Shown here: positions 14,448 to 16,590 of the stretch, piece by piece
Layout of the letters: every line of letters begins with the position of its first letter
Position numbering within the stretch: position 1 is the stretch's first letter
Origin: Anaerolineales bacterium UBA7227
GTDB lineage: Bacteria > Chloroflexota > Anaerolineae > Anaerolineales > Villigracilaceae
DNA: 16,590 bases
Direction: 5' to 3'
NCBI GenBank assembly: GCA_002473085.1
Contig: DKTP01000131.1
Span: forward strand, 1-16,590
The notes under the pieces: model-generated
The model's input: only the letters and a program-made list of their open reading frames with translations
The model's database searches: none
What the model was told of the DNA's origin: nothing
Made by a program: the position numbers and the translations under genes

Positions 14448-14711
14448 ATGAAAATGATGATCGTCATCGTCAAAGACCACGACGCCGACCCGGTGACGCA
14501 GGCGCTCACCAACGAAAATTTCCGCGTCACGCGCGTCGCCTCCACAGGCGGATTCCTGCGCTCCGGCGTGGCTACTCTCCTGATCGGCGTGGAAGACGCG
14601 GACGTGGACGCGGCCATCCGCGTCCTGCGCGGCGGCCTCAGCGAGAGCAAGGCAGGCGAAAAGCGCGCCACATTATTCGTCGTACCAGTAGACCGATATG
14701 AACAGATTTAA
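14448..14711 (+). CDS. DarA/PstA-like cyclic-di-AMP receptor-family protein, short copy 2
   Basis: An 87-aa paralogue 29 bp downstream of copy 1; the start is fixed by AAGGAGA seven bases upstream of the ATG. It keeps N24, R26, T28, F36, L37 and G47 at the same numbers I recall for the ligand-contacting residues of S. aureus PstA (NFRVT at 24-28, GGFL at 34-37), but V41 stands where PstA has Asn. About 22 residues are missing from the large loop before the last strand (ATLFVVPVDRYEQI), so it is close to the minimal fold. A nucleotide-binding sensor role is likely; the loop loss suggests a different partner from canonical PstA. Its end overlaps the lipoprotein start by 14 nt, so expression is probably coupled. 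Confidence 0.85.
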   Translation: MKMMIVIVKDHDADPVTQALTNENFRVTRVASTGGFLRSGVATLLIGVEDADVDAAIRVLRGGLSESKAGEKRATLFVVPVDRYEQI

Positions 14712-15915
14712 TTCCCTGCTCGCATCATTCCTCCTCTTTGGGATTTTACTCGCCGCCTGCGCGCCCCAACCCGCGCAGACTTCCACTCCCGACGTGAACG
14801 TCATCGTCGCGCAGACCATGGCCGCGCTGACGGCGGTCCCGCCCGCCGTGACCGATCCCGCTCCACAGCCAGCCGCCAGCCTGCTCCCGCGCTCCCTCTA
14901 CTTCCTCGCCCCCGACGCGGCCGCGCACGAGCAACTCTTCCGCCTCGCGGCTGACGGCGCGACGCGGACGCAGCTCACCTTCGAGCCGGCCAACGTGACC
15001 GCCTACGACGTGAATCAAAACGACGGGCGCGTCGTCTACATTTCCAACAACCAATTGCTGATCGTCAACGCCGACGGCTCGGGCCGGCAAACGCTCCTCG
15101 ACGGCGGCGCGCAGGACGCCAACAACCCGTTCCTGAACGCCGTCCAGGGCGCGGCCTGGTCGCCAGACGGAGAGACCATCGCTTACGGTTTCGGCGGACT
15201 CAACCTGTACTCCGTCGCGACCGGCGTCTCGAACCGCGTCCTCGACAACAAAATCCGCGCTGTGGATGACCAGTTCAAATTCCCCGACGAACTCTACTGG
15301 CCCGACCGCTTCTCCCCCGACGGGACAAAACTGCTCATCACGCTCGGCTACTACGAGGGCGCGTCCGCGGCCATCTATACGCCGGCGGGCAACTCGCTCA
15401 CGCGGCTGAGCGGCGCGGAAGGCGCGCTGATCTGCTGCAACGAGGAAGAATGGACCGCCGACAGTTCGGCCCTCTACGCGGCCAACCCCTCGATGGGCAT
15501 GTTCAACTCGGGATTGTGGCGCATCGACGCGTCCACCGGGCAGGTGACCACCCTCATCCCCGGCGACGCGGGGAACGGCTCCTTCAACTTCGCCGACGCC
15601 CCCTTCCTCGCCCCAGACGGGTGGCTGTACTTCTTCTTTGCCAGCCGTCCCGCGGCCAACGAGACCGGCGGACGCGAAGCCCTGCAACTCGTCCGCGCCT
15701 CGGCTGACGGGGCTGCCGGCCGCTCGACGCTCCTCCCCGACGTCTTCGACAAGATGACCGAGGCCCTGTGGGCGCCCGACGCGAGTTTCGTCATCGTCGC
15801 GTCCGCGACCAGCGAGCAGATGTACCTGGGCGGGCAGGCGGAACTCGTCTATGTGGACGGCCGCCCGCGCGTCACGCTCGTCCCGTACGCCCGGGCAATG
15901 AAATGGGGACCGTGA
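14698..15915 (+). CDS. Lipoprotein with TolB/WD40-like beta-propeller repeats
   Basis: A 405-aa exported lipoprotein: signal peptide 1-20, lipobox LLAAC with lipidated Cys21, then a Thr/Pro/Ala-rich linker to about residue 65. The rest contains propeller-type blades: WSPDGETIAYG, FSPDGTKLLITLG, WTADSSALYAANP, FLAPDGWLYFFFAS and WAPDASFVIVAS, of the kind seen in TolB-like and PD40 proteins. It likely faces the outside of the cytoplasmic membrane and binds proteins or wall components; no enzyme motif is visible. There is no Shine-Dalgarno sequence; the ATG lies inside the end of the DarA-like gene, so it is probably translated by coupling. A shared function with the receptor genes is not obvious. 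Confidence 0.85.
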   Translation: MNRFNSLLASFLLFGILLAACAPQPAQTSTPDVNVIVAQTMAALTAVPPAVTDPAPQPAASLLPRSLYFLAPDAAAHEQLFRLAADGATRTQLTFEPANVTAYDVNQNDGRVVYISNNQLLIVNADGSGRQTLLDGGAQDANNPFLNAVQGAAWSPDGETIAYGFGGLNLYSVATGVSNRVLDNKIRAVDDQFKFPDELYWPDRFSPDGTKLLITLGYYEGASAAIYTPAGNSLTRLSGAEGALICCNEEEWTADSSALYAANPSMGMFNSGLWRIDASTGQVTTLIPGDAGNGSFNFADAPFLAPDGWLYFFFASRPAANETGGREALQLVRASADGAAGRSTLLPDVFDKMTEALWAPDASFVIVASATSEQMYLGGQAELVYVDGRPRVTLVPYARAMKWGP

Positions 15916-15929
15916 GACGCGGTCCCCAT
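15903..15929. terminator. Hairpin at the end of the lipoprotein gene, possible terminator
   Basis: ATGGGGACCG (15903-15912) pairs perfectly with CGGTCCCCAT (15920-15929) around a 7-nt loop that contains the TGA stop. The stem is strong but only CCTGTT follows, so termination efficiency is uncertain. It lies between convergent genes and could serve both strands. Confidence 0.5.
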
Positions 15930-15959
15930 CCTGTTAAAACTGAGCGAGCGCGGCGTCCG

Positions 15960-16590
15960 CTAGAATAGTCCCTCCAGATATTGCTTCGTCCGCTCGTGCC
16001 GGGGGTTGGAGAAGACCTCTTTCGCCGGGCCGGATTCGATCACTTCGCCCATATACATATAGATTATATAATCCGCCAGGCGTCTGGCCTGCCGCAGCGT
16101 ATGCGTCACGATGACGGTGGTATATTGCTGCTTCAGTTCCAGCAGGCGCGCCTCGATGTTCTGCGAGGAGATCGGATCGAGCGCGGAGGTCGGTTCGTCG
16201 CCGAGGATGATCTCCGGCTCCACCGCCAGCCCGCGCGCCAGGCAGAGACGCTGCTGCTGTCCGATGGAGAGGGAGGTCGCGGGGTCATGCATCCGCTTTT
16301 TCACTTCCTCGTACAGGCCCGCGATCTCCAGGTAATGCCGCGCCGCCGCCTTGTATTCCTTGCGGTCTTTCTTCATTTTGTGCAGGCGCATTCCATAGGT
16401 CACATTATCGTAGATGGACATCGGCAAAGGCGAGGGACGCTGCGCCAGCAATCCCACCGTCTTGCGGACTTCGGTCACGTCCACATCGCGGTCGTAGATG
16501 TTCTGTCCGTCCACCCGCACTTCGCCGGTGAGGCGCGCGTTCTCGGTCAGTTCGAAGAAGCGGTTGAAGGTCTTGAGCAGGGTGGTCTTG
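15960..16590 (-). CDS. pstB: Phosphate-type ABC transporter ATP-binding protein (5' end missing)
   Basis: The C-terminal 209 codons or so of an ABC ATPase; the gene runs off the right edge inside the Walker A motif (only KTT remains). It resembles PstB, which powers phosphate import: FNRFFELTENARLTGEVRVDG, then SIYDNVTYGMRLH, signature LSIGQQQRLCLARGL, Walker B EIILGDEPTSALDP, and an H-loop in VIVTHTLRQARRLADY. Two oddities: the signature has Ile where LSGGQ has Gly, and the Q-loop region reads LAQRPSPLP rather than FQKPNPFP, so it may be a PstB relative for another anion. The frame continues upstream of the GTG that could be mistaken for a start. It is convergent with the lipoprotein gene, 44 bp apart. 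No other pst gene is visible. Confidence 0.85.
   Translation of the reverse strand, partial: KTTLLKTFNRFFELTENARLTGEVRVDGQNIYDRDVDVTEVRKTVGLLAQRPSPLPMSIYDNVTYGMRLHKMKKDRKEYKAAARHYLEIAGLYEEVKKRMHDPATSLSIGQQQRLCLARGLAVEPEIILGDEPTSALDPISSQNIEARLLELKQQYTTVIVTHTLRQARRLADYIIYMYMGEVIESGPAKEVFSNPRHERTKQYLEGLF

Overview
The window is a GC-rich (about two thirds G+C by eye), densely coding chromosomal stretch from a bacterium. The gene content fits a member of the Chloroflexota, probably Anaerolineae-like: a long bifunctional penicillin-binding protein with a Pro/Thr-rich tail, a Thr/Pro-rich propeller lipoprotein, DarA-type receptors and short intergenic repeats. The taxonomic placement is inference from gene content and style; no rRNA or other marker is present. 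No insertion sequence, tRNA, rRNA or CRISPR array was found.

Layout. (1) Positions 1-4549 read on the minus strand: MaoC-like hydratase, class A penicillin-binding protein (PBP), creatininase-family amidohydrolase, then the start of a secreted or membrane protein that runs off the left edge. (2) A divergent spacer (4550-4746) is filled almost completely by two facing arrays of 8-bp repeats. (3) A plus-strand six-hairpin glycosidase-like gene (4747-7131) ends at a clear intrinsic terminator. (4) From 7491 a plus-strand series begins: a cobalamin-binding mutase-like protein, an opine-dehydrogenase-family protein and an asparagine-synthetase-like protein whose glutaminase nucleophile is missing. 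(5) Tightly packed behind these come a DUF5698/DUF2179 membrane protein, a CPA2-type cation/proton antiporter without a C-terminal regulatory domain, and a P-II-like protein overlapping the antiporter by 4 nt. After a new promoter come two tandem DarA/PstA-type (c-di-AMP receptor-like) proteins and a propeller lipoprotein. (6) A convergent minus-strand ABC ATPase of the phosphate (PstB) type runs off the right edge.

How the genes may work together. The best candidate for an under-described system is 11815-14711: an antiporter core encoded beside three small P-II-superfamily-like sensors and a membrane protein with its own small cytoplasmic sensor-like domain. This resembles known pairings of transporters with P-II-like regulators, but the signal and the pairings here are inferred. 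The second candidate is 7491-11805: a B12 mutase-like enzyme, an opine-type dehydrogenase and a glutaminase-dead AsnB-like ligase, which could together form an amino-acid-derived metabolic pathway of unknown product. The mutase gene also carries a foldable palindromic segment of about 58 bp inside its reading frame and a leader with mutually exclusive short stems.
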